Of a stretch of DNA of 46,557 bases, positions 1-9,048 are shown piece after piece. Source of the stretch: Candidatus Epulonipiscium sp. (GTDB lineage: Bacteria > Bacillota > Clostridia > Lachnospirales > Defluviitaleaceae). Position 1 is the first letter of the stretch. Every line of letters starts with the position of its first letter. Both the position numbers and the translations under genes were made by a program. The notes beneath the pieces are model-generated. The model was not told where the DNA came from and did not search any database. It was given only the letters and a program-made list of their open reading frames with translations. The DNA lies in assembly GCA_012518815.1 (NCBI GenBank), contig JAAYRK010000034.1, positions 1-46,557 on the forward strand, read 5' to 3'.

Positions 1-51
1 AAGTAGATGTAGATGTAGATTTGATTTTTCTAACATCTAATTTTCAACTAA

Positions 52-124
52 AGGGGTATAGTTCAGTTGGTAGAACGTCGGTCTCCAAAACCGGATGTCG
101 AGGGTTCGAGTCCTTCTGCCCCTG
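52..124 (+). tRNA. tRNA-Trp (CCA)
   Basis: A complete cloverleaf can be folded. The acceptor stem pairs AGGGGTA with TGCCCCT (117-123), the discriminator is G124, and the T arm holds GGTTCGAGTCC. The anticodon loop CTCCAAA (83-89) gives anticodon CCA at 85-87. No 3' CCA is encoded. It is the first of four closely spaced tRNAs, probably one transcript whose promoter lies outside the window. Confidence 0.97.
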
Positions 125-133
125 TCATAATTT

Positions 134-207
<74 letters not shown>

Positions 208-230
208 TCATTTTAAACATTAACAAAAGT

Positions 231-251
231 GATGTTGTCATTTTCAACATC
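231..251 (+). repeat. inverted repeat in a tRNA spacer
   Basis: GATGTTG (231-237) and CAACATC (245-251) form a 7-bp hairpin with a 7-nt loop between tRNA-Asp and tRNA-Val. The AACATCTAA that follows also occurs upstream of tRNA-Trp (about 32-40), so the spacers share sequence. There is no T-run directly after the stem, so a processing signal or spacer duplication is more likely than a terminator. Confidence 0.35.
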
Positions 252-270
252 CAACATCTAACTTTTTCTA

Positions 271-346
271 GGGCGCATAGCTCAGCTGGGAGAGCACCTG
301 CCTTACAAGCAGGGGGTCATAGGTTCGAGCCCTATTGCGCCCACCA
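271..346 (+). tRNA. tRNA-Val (TAC)
   Basis: The acceptor stem pairs GGGCGCA with TGCGCCC, the discriminator is A343, and CCA is encoded at 344-346. The anticodon stem is CCTGC/GCAGG and the loop CTTACAA gives TAC at 304-306. It is the only one of the four tRNAs here with an encoded CCA end. Confidence 0.97.
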
Positions 347-402
347 TTTAAAGAAGTAGGAAGCTAGAAGAGTTTTTTAAATGAATAATATTTTATTTTT
401 AC

Positions 403-476
403 GGCGGAGTAGCTCAGTTGGCTAGAGCATACGGTTCATACCCGTAGTGTCGGCGGTTCAAGTCCGTCCTCCGCTA
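403..476 (+). tRNA. tRNA-Met (CAT), elongator type
   Basis: The acceptor stem pairs GGCGGAG with CTCCGCT and the discriminator is A476. The anticodon stem is TACGG/CCGTA and the loop TTCATAC gives CAT at 437-439. The fully paired first acceptor position and the absence of three G-C pairs in the anticodon stem argue against initiator tRNA. A lysidine-modified tRNA-Ile2 also carries CAT and cannot be fully excluded, but the body resembles elongator Met. Confidence 0.9.
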
Positions 477-481
477 TTAAA

Positions 482-513
482 AAAAGTCGGTAGAATTTAA
501 TCTACCGACTTTT
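482..513. terminator. bidirectional terminator between the tRNA cluster and the sensor kinase
   Basis: A perfect 13-bp stem, AAAAGTCGGTAGA (482-494) with TCTACCGACTTTT (501-513), has a 6-nt loop and A/T tracts on both sides. It can end both the rightward tRNA transcript and the leftward kinase transcript, whose stop codon lies inside the 3' arm. Confidence 0.88.
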
Positions 514-1812
514 ATTTGATTTAGGTAACATGATTTTAAATCTTGTTTCATGTTCATCTGATTCAACTGATATTATGCCTTTGTGTTTTTCAATAATGTT
601 TTTAATATTATAAAGGCCAAATCCTCTAAGGTTTTCTTCATTATTTTTAGTAGAGAAGCCTTTATCGAAAATGATATCTGTATCTGAGATAGGAGTATTA
701 TTATTTTCATTACTAGCTTCTACATATATATGGTCATCATCGCCTGAAATTTCAAAGTAAATATATCTTTTTTCTTCAGGGATATCTTCTAAGAATTCAA
801 TGGCATTATTGATAAGATTGTTTAATACGGTTGAAATTTCAGTTAATGTCATATTTGTATATGTAATTTTATCAGTAATGTGTACATCAAATTCAATGTT
901 TTTTTCTTCAGCAATAGCTATTTTAGTAAAGAGAAGTCCTGACACTACAGGTTCATCTGTTGCCATAATATTTGAAGTTCCTTGTATTGTAATATTTAAG
1001 TTTTCGATATAATTTTTCGCTGTTTCTAATCTATTAATATCTTTTATTTGTACAAGTCCATATAATACGTTAATATGATTAATAAATTCATGTCTTTGAC
1101 ATTTTAAATGTGTAACTAATTCTTTAATATATTCAATATATATATTTTGATCTTCTAATTGAATTTCTTTAATAGCCACGGAAACTATATATTTATTTAA
1201 TCTATATATGGTAAATATTAATGATATAAAAGTAATACTAAAAAATAAATAAACTATTCCTTGATAAGCAGATATGTAGCTATTAAGAACAATTAAAAAC
1301 ATAGCAAGTATACTGATTATCGAAAATAATGAAGATGTTAGTATATTGCTTTTTTTACTCAGGTAAGCTTTGTTATGTAAACTAAAGTTTTTCTTATGCA
1401 CTATTAATGCTATGATAAAAAAGGTAATTTGGTTTATAAATGTTGTTATTACTTTGATAAAATCATATTTATAAAATTCATCACGAGGTATTTTTAAAAC
1501 AGAAAGACAAAATATTAAAAACAATACTTCAAGGACAATTTTCATTGATATTGCTAAAAGGCTGCTAAAAGATGATAAAATAAAATCTACATTTAACAAC
1601 AAATTGCTAATAATGATTGTAGCTATTGTAAATATTATACTTTGAAGATGAAATGGGAAAAGTTGAGTAATTATATAATAACTTATTCCATGAAGTAAGG
1701 TAAGTAATAAAAGTCTAGAACCAGTTATTTTATTTTTCAATCCACATAATGTAATTATAATTAGGTATATTGAGAGCCCTTCAAGAAATTGAAGCAGGAA
1801 AAAGGTAAACAT
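502..1812 (-). CDS. AgrC-type GHKL sensor histidine kinase (orphan)
   Basis: This 436-residue protein is a membrane sensor kinase of the AgrC/natural-product-sensing class. About the first 205 residues are six or so hydrophobic segments. A cytosolic helix follows with the phospho-acceptor motif RHEFINH (His241), typical of SPOB-like dimerisation domains. A C-terminal GHKL ATPase domain has an N-box (NNLINNAIE, near 331-339) and a G-box GFGLYNI. ATG is preceded by TAGGAG. Kinases of this class usually sit beside a LytTR response regulator and often a peptide pheromone gene. Here the upstream neighbour is ispF on the other strand and downstream are tRNAs, so no partner is visible in the window. 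The signal is unknown; a peptide or membrane-derived cue is an inference from the family. Confidence 0.85.
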   Translation of the reverse strand: MFTFFLLQFLEGLSIYLIIITLCGLKNKITGSRLLLLTLLHGISYYIITQLFPFHLQSIIFTIATIIISNLLLNVDFILSSFSSLLAISMKIVLEVLFLIFCLSVLKIPRDEFYKYDFIKVITTFINQITFFIIALIVHKKNFSLHNKAYLSKKSNILTSSLFSIISILAMFLIVLNSYISAYQGIVYLFFSITFISLIFTIYRLNKYIVSVAIKEIQLEDQNIYIEYIKELVTHLKCQRHEFINHINVLYGLVQIKDINRLETAKNYIENLNITIQGTSNIMATDEPVVSGLLFTKIAIAEEKNIEFDVHITDKITYTNMTLTEISTVLNNLINNAIEFLEDIPEEKRYIYFEISGDDDHIYVEASNENNNTPISDTDIIFDKGFSTKNNEENLRGFGLYNIKNIIEKHKGIISVESDEHETRFKIMLPKSNKSR

Positions 1813-2130
1813 TAATACACTCCTAACTTGTTAAATTAATATACAAATATGGGAATTTGTAATTATATATTGAAAAATGTTGAAAAATGACTTAGTTATA
1901 GTTAATATATATATATTAATATTATATTGTGAACATTATATAATAAATTAAAAAATATTTAAACTTTTTTTGAAACAATTATGAAACTTTTATTAAAATT
2001 CATAATTTATTGCTTTGAGATTTTTCTATTATTTATACAAAACATTGTTATTAATTTTAAAATAGAACAGTTAATGTAAAAAGTAACTGAAAAAGTTATT
2101 TTTTCTTTATAAAAAATGGGAGGAAAGTCA
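1813..2130. other. A+T-rich divergent intergenic region
   Basis: This stretch of about 318 bases separates the leftward kinase from rightward ispF and must hold both promoters. It is extremely A+T-rich with many TATA-like words, so I cannot pick a trustworthy -35/-10 pair for either gene. A short imperfect hairpin around 2085-2100 (AGTAACT/AGTTATT) precedes the ispF ribosome binding site. I see no ORF or RNA gene. Confidence 0.4.
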
Positions 2131-2622
2131 ATGAGAGTTGGAATAGGTTATGATGTACATAAACTTACAAAAAATAGAAAACTAATTTTAGGGGGAATCG
2201 AGATTCCATATGAGGTGGGCCTTGCAGGTCATTCTGATGCAGATGTACTTGTTCATGCTATAATGGATGCTCTTTTAGGTGCAGCTGCTAAAGGAGATAT
2301 TGGGAAGCTTTTTCCTGATAATAGTGAAGAATATAAAGATATATCCAGTATGATTTTATTAAAGAAAGTTAGGGATTTATTGAATGAAGAAGGTTATAGT
2401 ATAGAAAATATTGATTCAACCATAGTAGCACAAAAGCCTAAGTTAGCATCATATATTGATGATATGAGGAAAAGTATTGCCAAAGCTTTAAATATTGATA
2501 TACAACAAATAAATATAAAAGCCACAACTGAAGAAGGTTTAGGTTTTACAGGAGAAGGAAAAGGAATAGCTGCATATGCTATTTGTTCGTTAAAAAATGA
2601 ACCTTCTTTCCCATTGAAATAG
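2131..2622 (+). CDS. ispF: 2-C-methyl-D-erythritol 2,4-cyclodiphosphate synthase
   Basis: IspF converts CDP-methylerythritol 2-phosphate to the cyclodiphosphate in the non-mevalonate isoprenoid pathway. The 163-residue product has the expected length. The start [12 protein letters not shown] gives metal ligands Asp8 and His10, and His42 lies in [19 protein letters not shown] and the C-terminal [19 protein letters not shown] complete the family signature. ATG 2131 is chosen over the in-frame ATG at 2116 because GGGAGG (about 2118-2123) lies between the two and is correctly spaced for 2131. No ispD is next to it; the following gene is a receiver protein with its own ribosome binding site. Confidence 0.96.
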   Translation: MRVGIGYDVHKLTKNRKLILGGIEIPYEVGLAGHSDADVLVHAIMDALLGAAAKGDIGKLFPDNSEEYKDISSMILLKKVRDLLNEEGYSIENIDSTIVAQKPKLASYIDDMRKSIAKALNIDIQQINIKATTEEGLGFTGEGKGIAAYAICSLKNEPSFPLK

Positions 2623-2694
2623 GATTATTACAGTGATACAATTTACTTACTATACATTTAAACAATTTCACTTATTCTAAAAAGGGTGATTTTT

Positions 2695-3063
2695 ATGACA
2701 ATTTTAGTTGTGGATGATGCTGGATTTGCTAGAAATGTATTAGTAAGTATGATTGTGGAAATGGGCTACCAAGTAATTGGAGAAGCTCTTAATGGGGAAG
2801 ATGCAGTAAAAAAGGCAAAAGAACTAAAACCTGATGTAATTGCTATGGATATTATTATGCCTAAAATGAACGGAATTGAAGCAGTCAAAGAAATAGTAAA
2901 AGATAATCCTGAGGCGTATATTATTATGTGCTCAGCTATGGGACAAAGAAATATGGTTATTCAGTCAATAGTCGCAGGAGCAAAAGATTTTATAGTAAAA
3001 CCTATTAATAAAGAAAGGCTAGCAGATTCATTGGATAAATGTAAAAAACAATTGAACTGTTAG
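2695..3063 (+). CDS. stand-alone CheY-like response regulator receiver
   Basis: This is a single receiver domain of 122 residues with no output domain. It has the acidic pocket VVDDA (Asp7/Asp8), the phospho-acceptor Asp52 in MDIIMP, a Ser in the MCSAM strand, and conserved Lys102 in VKP. ATG 2695 follows AAAGGGTGA; an upstream GTG inside that ribosome binding site is unlikely as start. The gene ends 17 bases before an HD-GYP gene. In many bacteria receiver and HD-GYP are one polypeptide, so this looks like a split pair in which phosphorylated receiver might act on the HD-GYP protein, though that is inference. It could equally be a chemotaxis CheY. Confidence 0.9.
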   Translation: MTILVVDDAGFARNVLVSMIVEMGYQVIGEALNGEDAVKKAKELKPDVIAMDIIMPKMNGIEAVKEIVKDNPEAYIIMCSAMGQRNMVIQSIVAGAKDFIVKPINKERLADSLDKCKKQLNC

Positions 3064-3080
3064 AATTAGAGGTGACAATT

Positions 3081-4478
3081 ATGCCTAAAGAAGAATTGGA
3101 TTGTCTCTTAGAAGAAGTACTGTCGATTAATAACCGCTCAAAAGAAAGTAGAAATAGCAATAATTATTTAATACAAGGAAGCTATACTGGAAAAATATCC
3201 ATATTAAAAGATGAGTTTAATAGGATGCTTAATATAATATATGAGCAAGAAGCTCAAATTAGAGAAGACAGAATTGAAATTGGAAAGTATTTCAAACAAA
3301 TTGGTTATAAAGATAATGAGTTATATATTAGGCAGTCTGAATTAGAAAAAGCACATTCACAATTAAAGGAATATACCAAGGAAATCGAAAATATTAACTC
3401 TGAATTAAATAGGAAGGTTGAAGAATTAAAGAATTTATTTTATTTTAGTCAAGAAGTAACATCTAGGTTTGAAAAATATGACTTACTTAAAATTGCATTA
3501 AAAGATATAGTCCCTTTTATTGATAGTTCATTTGGAGCCGCTTTTATTTGCAATGAAAAAGGATTGAAGCTTGTAGATACTTATTATAAGGATTCAAATG
3601 TTTTTTTAAAAGTAAATGCAGAAATCAATAGATTCTTAAATAAAAATTATTTTGTTTATGATGTTCCTATAGATAAAGTAGAAATTTACTCTGATATTAT
3701 AAAAAATATCAAAATAAAAAACATAATTGGGGATAATTTATCCCAAGAATTTAAATCTCTAGCCATAGCACCAATTGTTAATAAAGATAATGAAGTGATG
3801 GCGGTTATATTTTTATTAGGTGACTATTTTGATTACAGCGAAAAGTATTTACTAAGTTGTTATACTAATGTATTAAGAATTGCCTTTGAAAATGCCAGAT
3901 TATATAATGATATAAATAAAATGTTTATTGATACGGTAAAAGTACTAGCAAATGCAATAGAAGTAAAAGATAGATATACTAAAGGCCATATAGACAGAGT
4001 TACGGATTACTCTGTAGCAATTGCTAAAAAAATGAACTTTGATAAAACTAATTTAGAAAAAATTAAAATTGCAGCAGCCCTTCACGATATAGGCAAAATA
4101 GGCATTCCTGATGAAATATTAAACAAACCTTCAAATCTTACCAAAGAGGAGTTAGATATAGTTAAAGAACATCCATTAAAGGGTTATGAGATAATAAAGG
4201 ATATACCAGCTCTAAAAGATATTAGCATTCATGTTAAACAGCATCATGAAAGAATTGATGGCACGGGATATCCAGAAGGATTAAGAAACAAAGAAATATC
4301 TTTAGAAGCTAGAATTATTTCTGTAGCAGATGCTTTTGATGCAATGACTTCAGATAGGCCTTACCGCAAGGGCATGAGTTTTAATACAGCTGTTAAGGTA
4401 TTGTTAGATAATAGGGGAAGTCAATTTGATGAATATGTTGTAAATGTATTTTTATCATGTTTACAAGAAATTAAGTAA
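3081..4478 (+). CDS. HD-GYP domain phosphodiesterase with N-terminal coiled coil and GAF-like region
   Basis: This is a 465-residue cytosolic protein. Residues about 1-125 are charged and helical (probable coiled coil). Residues about 130-270 resemble a GAF-type sensor domain. Residues about 285-460 form an HD-GYP domain with ALHDIGKIG (His335, Asp336), KQHHERIDGTGYP (GTGYP at 394-398) and VADAFDAMTSDRPYR. HD-GYP enzymes hydrolyse cyclic di-GMP or related cyclic dinucleotides. ATG 3081 is preceded by AGAGGTG; a GTG at 3072 lies within that site and is less likely. No receiver is fused, but a stand-alone receiver gene lies 17 bases upstream, suggesting co-transcription and joint function. No transmembrane segment is seen. 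Confidence 0.9.
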   Translation: MPKEELDCLLEEVLSINNRSKESRNSNNYLIQGSYTGKISILKDEFNRMLNIIYEQEAQIREDRIEIGKYFKQIGYKDNELYIRQSELEKAHSQLKEYTKEIENINSELNRKVEELKNLFYFSQEVTSRFEKYDLLKIALKDIVPFIDSSFGAAFICNEKGLKLVDTYYKDSNVFLKVNAEINRFLNKNYFVYDVPIDKVEIYSDIIKNIKIKNIIGDNLSQEFKSLAIAPIVNKDNEVMAVIFLLGDYFDYSEKYLLSCYTNVLRIAFENARLYNDINKMFIDTVKVLANAIEVKDRYTKGHIDRVTDYSVAIAKKMNFDKTNLEKIKIAAALHDIGKIGIPDEILNKPSNLTKEELDIVKEHPLKGYEIIKDIPALKDISIHVKQHHERIDGTGYPEGLRNKEISLEARIISVADAFDAMTSDRPYRKGMSFNTAVKVLLDNRGSQFDEYVVNVFLSCLQEIK

Positions 4479-4509
4479 ATATAGACTATTCTATCATATA
4501 AAAATAGAA

Positions 4510-4539
4510 TTGATTATTGCTTTAGAAATCTGTTATAAT
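4510..4539 (+). promoter_or_regulatory. sigma-A-type promoter of the cysE-cysS T-box transcript
   Basis: TTGATT (4510-4515) and TATAAT (4534-4539) are separated by 18 bases. A TG one base before the -10 gives an extended -10. Transcription would start near 4546, just before the T-box leader. Confidence 0.75.
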
Positions 4540-4545
4540 ATCAAG

Positions 4546-4786
4546 AAGTATAATGCATAAATACGATGAAGGGAAGAGTAATTTATATGCCTTTACAGAG
4601 AAGAACCGTATTAGCTGAGAACGGTTTTAAAGAAGCATATAGGTGAAGTGCATCCTGGAGTTAAATAGATGAAATTAAGTAGTTTATTTCGGCGGCATAC
4701 CGTTATATGCATAGAGGGAAAGCACAAGCTTTAAGCAGAGTGGAACCGCGGATTAACTTCGTCTCTGAATTGAGATGGAGTTTTTT
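4546..4786 (+). promoter_or_regulatory. T-box riboswitch, cysteine specifier (TGC)
   Basis: This T-box leader senses uncharged tRNA. Stem I begins with an AG-bulge region (GATGAAGGGAAGAGTAA) and the specifier strand GGTGAAG-TGC-ATCC puts a Cys codon at 4649-4651. The T-box sequence AGAGTGGAACCGCGG is at 4737-4751. A terminator follows: CTTCGTCTC (4757-4765) pairs with GAGATGGAG (4772-4780), then TTTTTT. When uncharged tRNA-Cys binds, antitermination should allow expression of cysE and cysS. The specifier agrees with the genes behind it. Confidence 0.93.
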
Positions 4787-4808
4787 ATTGGTTGAAAGGG
4801 GATTGGTC

Positions 4809-5474
4809 ATGATGGGCTTTATAAAAGAAGAAATTAGAGTTATAAAAGAAAGAGATCCTGCAATAAAGAAAACTATAGAGGTCTTTTTATATCCTAGTTT
4901 CTATTCTATTTTATCTCATAGAATAGCTCATTGGTTTTATAAACGTAAAAGATATTTTATAGCAAGATTAATATCCCAAATATCGAGAGGATTTACGGGA
5001 ATAGAAATACATCCTGGAGCAAAAATTGGTAAGGGATTATTTATAGACCATGGGATGGGAGTAGTAATTGGAGAAACTTGTGAAATAGGCGACAATGTTA
5101 CAATTTACCAAGGAGTTACTTTAGGAGGTACAGGAAAGGAAAAAGGAAAAAGACATCCTACTATTGGTAATAATGTAATGATTGGAGCAGGGGCAAAGGT
5201 TTTAGGTCCTTTTAAAATAGGAGATAATTCTAGAATTGGAGCAGGTTCAGTAGTACTAAGCGAAATTCCTGAAAATTGTACTTGTGTAGGAATTCCTGCA
5301 AGAATTGTAAAAAGAGCTAAGCAAAAGGTAGATCCATGTCAGTCCTTAGATCAGGTTAAATTACCAGATCCAGTACAAATGGAACTATGCAAACTTCAGG
5401 TAAAAATAAAGGAATTAGAGAAAAAGATAGAAGAATTTGAAAAGGGAGGAAAAATGGACAATGAAGATATATAA
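4809..5474 (+). CDS. cysE: serine O-acetyltransferase
   Basis: CysE makes O-acetylserine from serine and acetyl-CoA, the first step of cysteine synthesis. The 221-residue product has an N-terminal helical region (about 1-60) and a left-handed beta-helix of hexapeptide repeats (about 60-180) with the family motifs [21 protein letters not shown] (split here as HPGAKIG and [11 protein letters not shown]), [10 protein letters not shown] and KRHPTIGN. A charged helical tail (about 200-221) follows. ATG 4809 (or 4812) is chosen because AAGGGG lies at 4796-4801. An in-frame ATG at 4707 is impossible, as it sits inside the T-box leader and reads through its terminator. The 3' end overlaps cysS by 14 bases, so the two are translationally coupled under one cysteine T-box. 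Confidence 0.95.
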   Translation: MMGFIKEEIRVIKERDPAIKKTIEVFLYPSFYSILSHRIAHWFYKRKRYFIARLISQISRGFTGIEIHPGAKIGKGLFIDHGMGVVIGETCEIGDNVTIYQGVTLGGTGKEKGKRHPTIGNNVMIGAGAKVLGPFKIGDNSRIGAGSVVLSEIPENCTCVGIPARIVKRAKQKVDPCQSLDQVKLPDPVQMELCKLQVKIKELEKKIEEFEKGGKMDNEDI

Positions 5475-6870
5475 TACTCTAACAAGGAAAAAAGAAGAAT
5501 TTGTTCCTATAAACCCTGGAGAAGTAAGGATGTACGTTTGTGGTCCTACAGTATATAATTATATTCATATTGGAAATGCAAGACCTTATATAATATTTGA
5601 TACTGTAAGAAGATATTTTGAGTACAAAGGTTATAAAGTAAATTATGTTCAAAATTTTACAGACGTGGATGATAAAATTATAAAAAAAGCCAATGAAGAA
5701 AACAAAACAACAACAGAAATAGTAGAAAAGTATATTGCTGAAACTTTAAAAGATGCTGATGGATTAAACATTAAAAGGGCTACAGTTCATCCAAGAGTAA
5801 CTGAAGAAATGTCTGAAATAATAGCCCTTATTGAAATATTAATCGAAAAAGGTTTTGCTTATGAAATAAATGGGACTGTTTATTTTAATACTCAAGCCTA
5901 TAAAGCATATGGAAAGCTATCTAAGAAAAATCAAGATGAATTGGAAGCAGGAGCAAGAATTGAAGTAGACGAAGATAAAAAACATCCTATGGATTTTGTT
6001 TTATGGAAACCAAAAAAAGAAGGAGAACCTTATTGGGAAAGTCCTTGGGGGCAAGGACGCCCAGGTTGGCATATAGAATGTTCTGCTATGGCAAAAAAAT
6101 ATTTGGGCGATACTATAGATATTCATGCAGGAGGAGAAGATTTAATTTTCCCTCATCATGAAAATGAGATTGCCCAAAGTGAAGCGGCTACAGGCAAAAA
6201 CTTTGCGAAATATTGGATGCACAATGGCTTTATTAATGTAGACAATAAAAAAATGTCAAAATCTAAGGGAAACTTTTTTACTTTAAGAGAAGTAGCACAA
6301 GAATTTCCTTATGAAGTTATTCGCTTTTTTATGTTAAGTGCTCATTATAGAAGTCCGATTAATTTTAGCAGAGAACTTATGCAGTCAGCTCAAAGTGGTC
6401 TTGAAAGAATTAAAAATGCCATAATCAACTTAGACCATTTAATTAATCATGCTAAAGAAGAAAAAATGACTGAAAAAGAAATTATACTATCAAAAGGGCT
6501 TGAGAATTTTGAAAACAAATTTGTAGAAGCAATGGAAGATGATTTTAATACAGCCGATGCTATATCTGTAATATTCGAGCTTGTTAAGTTTGCTAATGTT
6601 AATATAGATAACAATTCTTCTAAGGAATTTGCCTTGGCTATAAAAAATAAAATCTTAAGTTTATTAAATATTCTAGGCTTATTAGAAAAACAAGAAGATA
6701 TTAAAGAAGATGTCTTAGAGGAAGAAATAGAAGAGCTTATAATGAAGCGTCAAGAAGCTAGAAAAGCCAAGAACTGGGCTTTAGCTGATGAAATAAGAGA
6801 TAACTTGAAACAAAGAGGTATTATTTTAGAAGATACTCCCCAAGGAGTAAAATGGAAAAGACAAATGTAA
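5461..6870 (+). CDS. cysS: cysteinyl-tRNA synthetase
   Basis: CysS charges tRNA-Cys. The 469-residue product is a class I synthetase with a Rossmann core. Motifs include [19 protein letters not shown] (HIGH-type HIGN and the zinc Cys), the zinc-binding [19 protein letters not shown] and the KMSKSKGN loop. A helical anticodon-binding region follows after about residue 330. ATG 5461 ([14 protein letters not shown]) is the natural family start. GGGAGG at about 5444-5449 serves it from within the cysE 3' end. A TTG at 5437 is rejected because that ribosome binding site would lie downstream of it. The overlap with cysE and the shared T-box link cysteine supply to its charging. Confidence 0.97.
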   Translation: MKIYNTLTRKKEEFVPINPGEVRMYVCGPTVYNYIHIGNARPYIIFDTVRRYFEYKGYKVNYVQNFTDVDDKIIKKANEENKTTTEIVEKYIAETLKDADGLNIKRATVHPRVTEEMSEIIALIEILIEKGFAYEINGTVYFNTQAYKAYGKLSKKNQDELEAGARIEVDEDKKHPMDFVLWKPKKEGEPYWESPWGQGRPGWHIECSAMAKKYLGDTIDIHAGGEDLIFPHHENEIAQSEAATGKNFAKYWMHNGFINVDNKKMSKSKGNFFTLREVAQEFPYEVIRFFMLSAHYRSPINFSRELMQSAQSGLERIKNAIINLDHLINHAKEEKMTEKEIILSKGLENFENKFVEAMEDDFNTADAISVIFELVKFANVNIDNNSSKEFALAIKNKILSLLNILGLLEKQEDIKEDVLEEEIEELIMKRQEARKAKNWALADEIRDNLKQRGIILEDTPQGVKWKRQM

Positions 6871-6894
6871 TTTTACAAAAGAACGGAGATTAAT

Positions 6895-7332
6895 ATGGAA
6901 GATCAATCAATTACTAGTAAATTATTAAATACTCTTAATGAGCAAGTCAAAAATAATGATGTCAAACCAAGGGAGTATTCGCCCTTGGTTTTGGCGTATA
7001 TTGGAGATGCAGTATTTGAGATATTTATTAGAACAGCAGTTGTTATTAAGGGGAATGCTTCAGTTAATAAACTTAATAAAACTGTCAGAGAATATGTAAA
7101 GGCTTCTGGTCAAGCTGAAATTTATGATAAGATTAAATCGTATTTAACCGAAGAAGAAGAAAGCATATTTAAAAGAGGTAGAAATGCGAAGTCAGTAACT
7201 GTCCCAAAGAATGCTCTTTTATCAGATTATAAGCATGCTACGGGCTTAGAAGCTCTTTTGGGTTATTTGTATCTGGATGGACAGATAGAAAGACTTCAAT
7301 ATTTAATTAAACTAGGTATAGAAAAAGACTAA
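6895..7332 (+). CDS. mrnC: mini-ribonuclease III
   Basis: Mini-III is a dimeric RNase III-like enzyme without a double-stranded RNA-binding domain; in Bacillus it matures 23S rRNA ends. The 145-residue product has the usual size. SPLVLAYIGDAVFEIFIR carries catalytic-site Asp and Glu residues, and FKRGRNAKS and HATGLEALLGYLYLDG complete the RNase III fold signature. ATG is preceded by CGGAG. It lies 24 bases after cysS in the order cysS-mrnC-rlmB conserved across Firmicutes, here interrupted downstream by a flippase gene. Confidence 0.95.
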   Translation: MEDQSITSKLLNTLNEQVKNNDVKPREYSPLVLAYIGDAVFEIFIRTAVVIKGNASVNKLNKTVREYVKASGQAEIYDKIKSYLTEEEESIFKRGRNAKSVTVPKNALLSDYKHATGLEALLGYLYLDGQIERLQYLIKLGIEKD

Positions 7333-7353
7333 AAGACATGGAGGTTGCACAAA

Positions 7354-8967
7354 ATGTCGAAAGAGACAAAGACTTTTATTAAGGGGGCAATTATCCTTTC
7401 AATAGGGGGAGTAATTGCAAAAATATTAAGTGCATTTTTTAGAATTCCATTAACTCATATGATTGAAGATACAGGACTAGGATATTATCAAATGCCTTAT
7501 CCTATTTATACTTTTATGATTGCTATTGCATATACGGGAATTCCTTCTACTGTATCAAAAATTATTTCTGAAAAATTAGTTCATAAAAAATATGGTGAAG
7601 CACATAAGGTATTTCAATATACATTTATTGTATTATTTTTCACAGGAATATTTGCATCCTTATTTTTATTTTTAGCTTCAGATTGGCTAATCAAGGTACA
7701 AGGCTGGGTTCCTGAAGCAAAATATTCTTTATGGGGTCTAGCACTTAGTCCAGTTTTTATTGCTATAATGGGTGCTTTTAGAGGATATTTTCAAGGTATG
7801 CAAAATATGATACCTACTGCAACATCACAAATAAGTGAAAGTTTTGCAAGGGTAGTGTTTGGTTTAGGATTGGCATATTATTTTATTACTAGTAATTATG
7901 GAATAGCAGTTGCTGCAGGGGGTGCATCTTTTGGTGCTACTGCAGGTGGAATATTAGGCTCTATTGTTTTATTAATATATTATTTAGTAAAAAGAAAAGA
8001 AATTATAAAAAGAATAGATGAAACTAAAGAAAATAATCAAAAGATAGATTTTTTACCTACGGCATCAAAAATTTTATTTATTGCTTTTCCTGTTTCTGTA
8101 GGAGCAGCTGTTAACTCAGTTATGAATTGGGTGGATTCATCATTAGTAGTAAGAAGACTTTTATATGCAGGATTAACAGAAATAGAAGCATCCAATCTTT
8201 ATGGGCAAATTGGAAAGGCACAAACTTTTGTAAATGTTCCCCTAACTTTTAGTATGGCTTTGGTAGTGGGGATAGTACCAAGTATTGCAGAAGCAATAGA
8301 AAAAAGAAACAATCAGGAAGTTCACGATAAAATAGAATGGGGAACAAGATTTGCCATGCTGCTTGGCCTTCCTTCAGCTGCAGGATTAGGAATTTTGGCA
8401 CAACCTATTATGACTTTGGTTTATAGGCAATATGACAAAGGAGCAAGTGTTCTTGCACTAATGAGTATAAGCTTAGTATTTATCATATTAGGGCAAGCAT
8501 ATACAGGAGTTTTACAAGGGATGGGCAAATTCTATATTCCGGTTGTTAATCTGTGTATAGCAGCTATAGCAAAAGCAGTTGTTAATTATATACTTGTTGC
8601 AGGCCCATTAGGGGTTAATGGTGCGGCAATAGGTTCAATTATAGGATATGGAGTATTTGCAATTTTAAATTATATATTCGTTACGAAATATTCAGGCTTT
8701 AAAATTAATACTAGTTATGTAATATTAAAACCTTTATTGTCAACACTAATTATGGGAGGAGCAACTTATGCTTCCTATAATCTCCTTAGAATTGCTACGG
8801 GTAACACCATTTCAAGCTTAGGAGCTGTTTGCGTTGGAGTTGTAGTGTATTCAGCCATGCTTTTAATTACTGGTGCGATAGCCGAAGCGGATTTTTATAT
8901 GATTCCAAAAGGAGATAAGATCCTAGCTTTATTAAAGAAAGCAAAATTTATTAGAAGTCAAGAATAA
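7354..8967 (+). CDS. SpoVB/MurJ-like polysaccharide flippase (MATE/MOP superfamily)
   Basis: This is a 537-residue integral membrane protein with about 14 hydrophobic segments. It is of the polysaccharide biosynthesis/SpoVB type, which moves lipid-linked glycans such as lipid II or spore-cortex precursors across the membrane. Conserved features are the N-terminal FIKGAIILSIGGVIAKILS, GYYQMPYPIYTFM, RGYFQGMQNMIPTA and the central VGAAVNSVMNWVD. ATG 7354 follows GGAGG at 7340-7344; a TTG at 7345 would abut that site. The gene starts 21 bases after mrnC and lies between mrnC and rlmB, genes that are adjacent in Bacillus, so it looks inserted into a housekeeping operon. Whether it serves sporulation or vegetative wall synthesis cannot be told. 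Confidence 0.88.
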   Translation: MSKETKTFIKGAIILSIGGVIAKILSAFFRIPLTHMIEDTGLGYYQMPYPIYTFMIAIAYTGIPSTVSKIISEKLVHKKYGEAHKVFQYTFIVLFFTGIFASLFLFLASDWLIKVQGWVPEAKYSLWGLALSPVFIAIMGAFRGYFQGMQNMIPTATSQISESFARVVFGLGLAYYFITSNYGIAVAAGGASFGATAGGILGSIVLLIYYLVKRKEIIKRIDETKENNQKIDFLPTASKILFIAFPVSVGAAVNSVMNWVDSSLVVRRLLYAGLTEIEASNLYGQIGKAQTFVNVPLTFSMALVVGIVPSIAEAIEKRNNQEVHDKIEWGTRFAMLLGLPSAAGLGILAQPIMTLVYRQYDKGASVLALMSISLVFIILGQAYTGVLQGMGKFYIPVVNLCIAAIAKAVVNYILVAGPLGVNGAAIGSIIGYGVFAILNYIFVTKYSGFKINTSYVILKPLLSTLIMGGATYASYNLLRIATGNTISSLGAVCVGVVVYSAMLLITGAIAEADFYMIPKGDKILALLKKAKFIRSQE

Positions 8968-9048
8968 GCATCTTTTAATAAAATTAACTTACTTTCTTAC
9001 TTCTATATACTATCTGTATACTATCTGTAAAAAGAGAGGAGTTTTTTC

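Noticed and set aside
403-476. Reading the CAT tRNA as tRNA-Ile2
   Set aside because: Ile2 also has a CAT anticodon before lysidine modification, but the body of this tRNA resembles elongator tRNA-Met. A tRNA classifier would settle it.
4707-4808. Start of cysE at the in-frame ATG 4707
   Set aside because: This codon and the next 30 lie inside the T-box leader, including the T-box sequence and terminator. The ribosome-binding-site-supported start is 4809.
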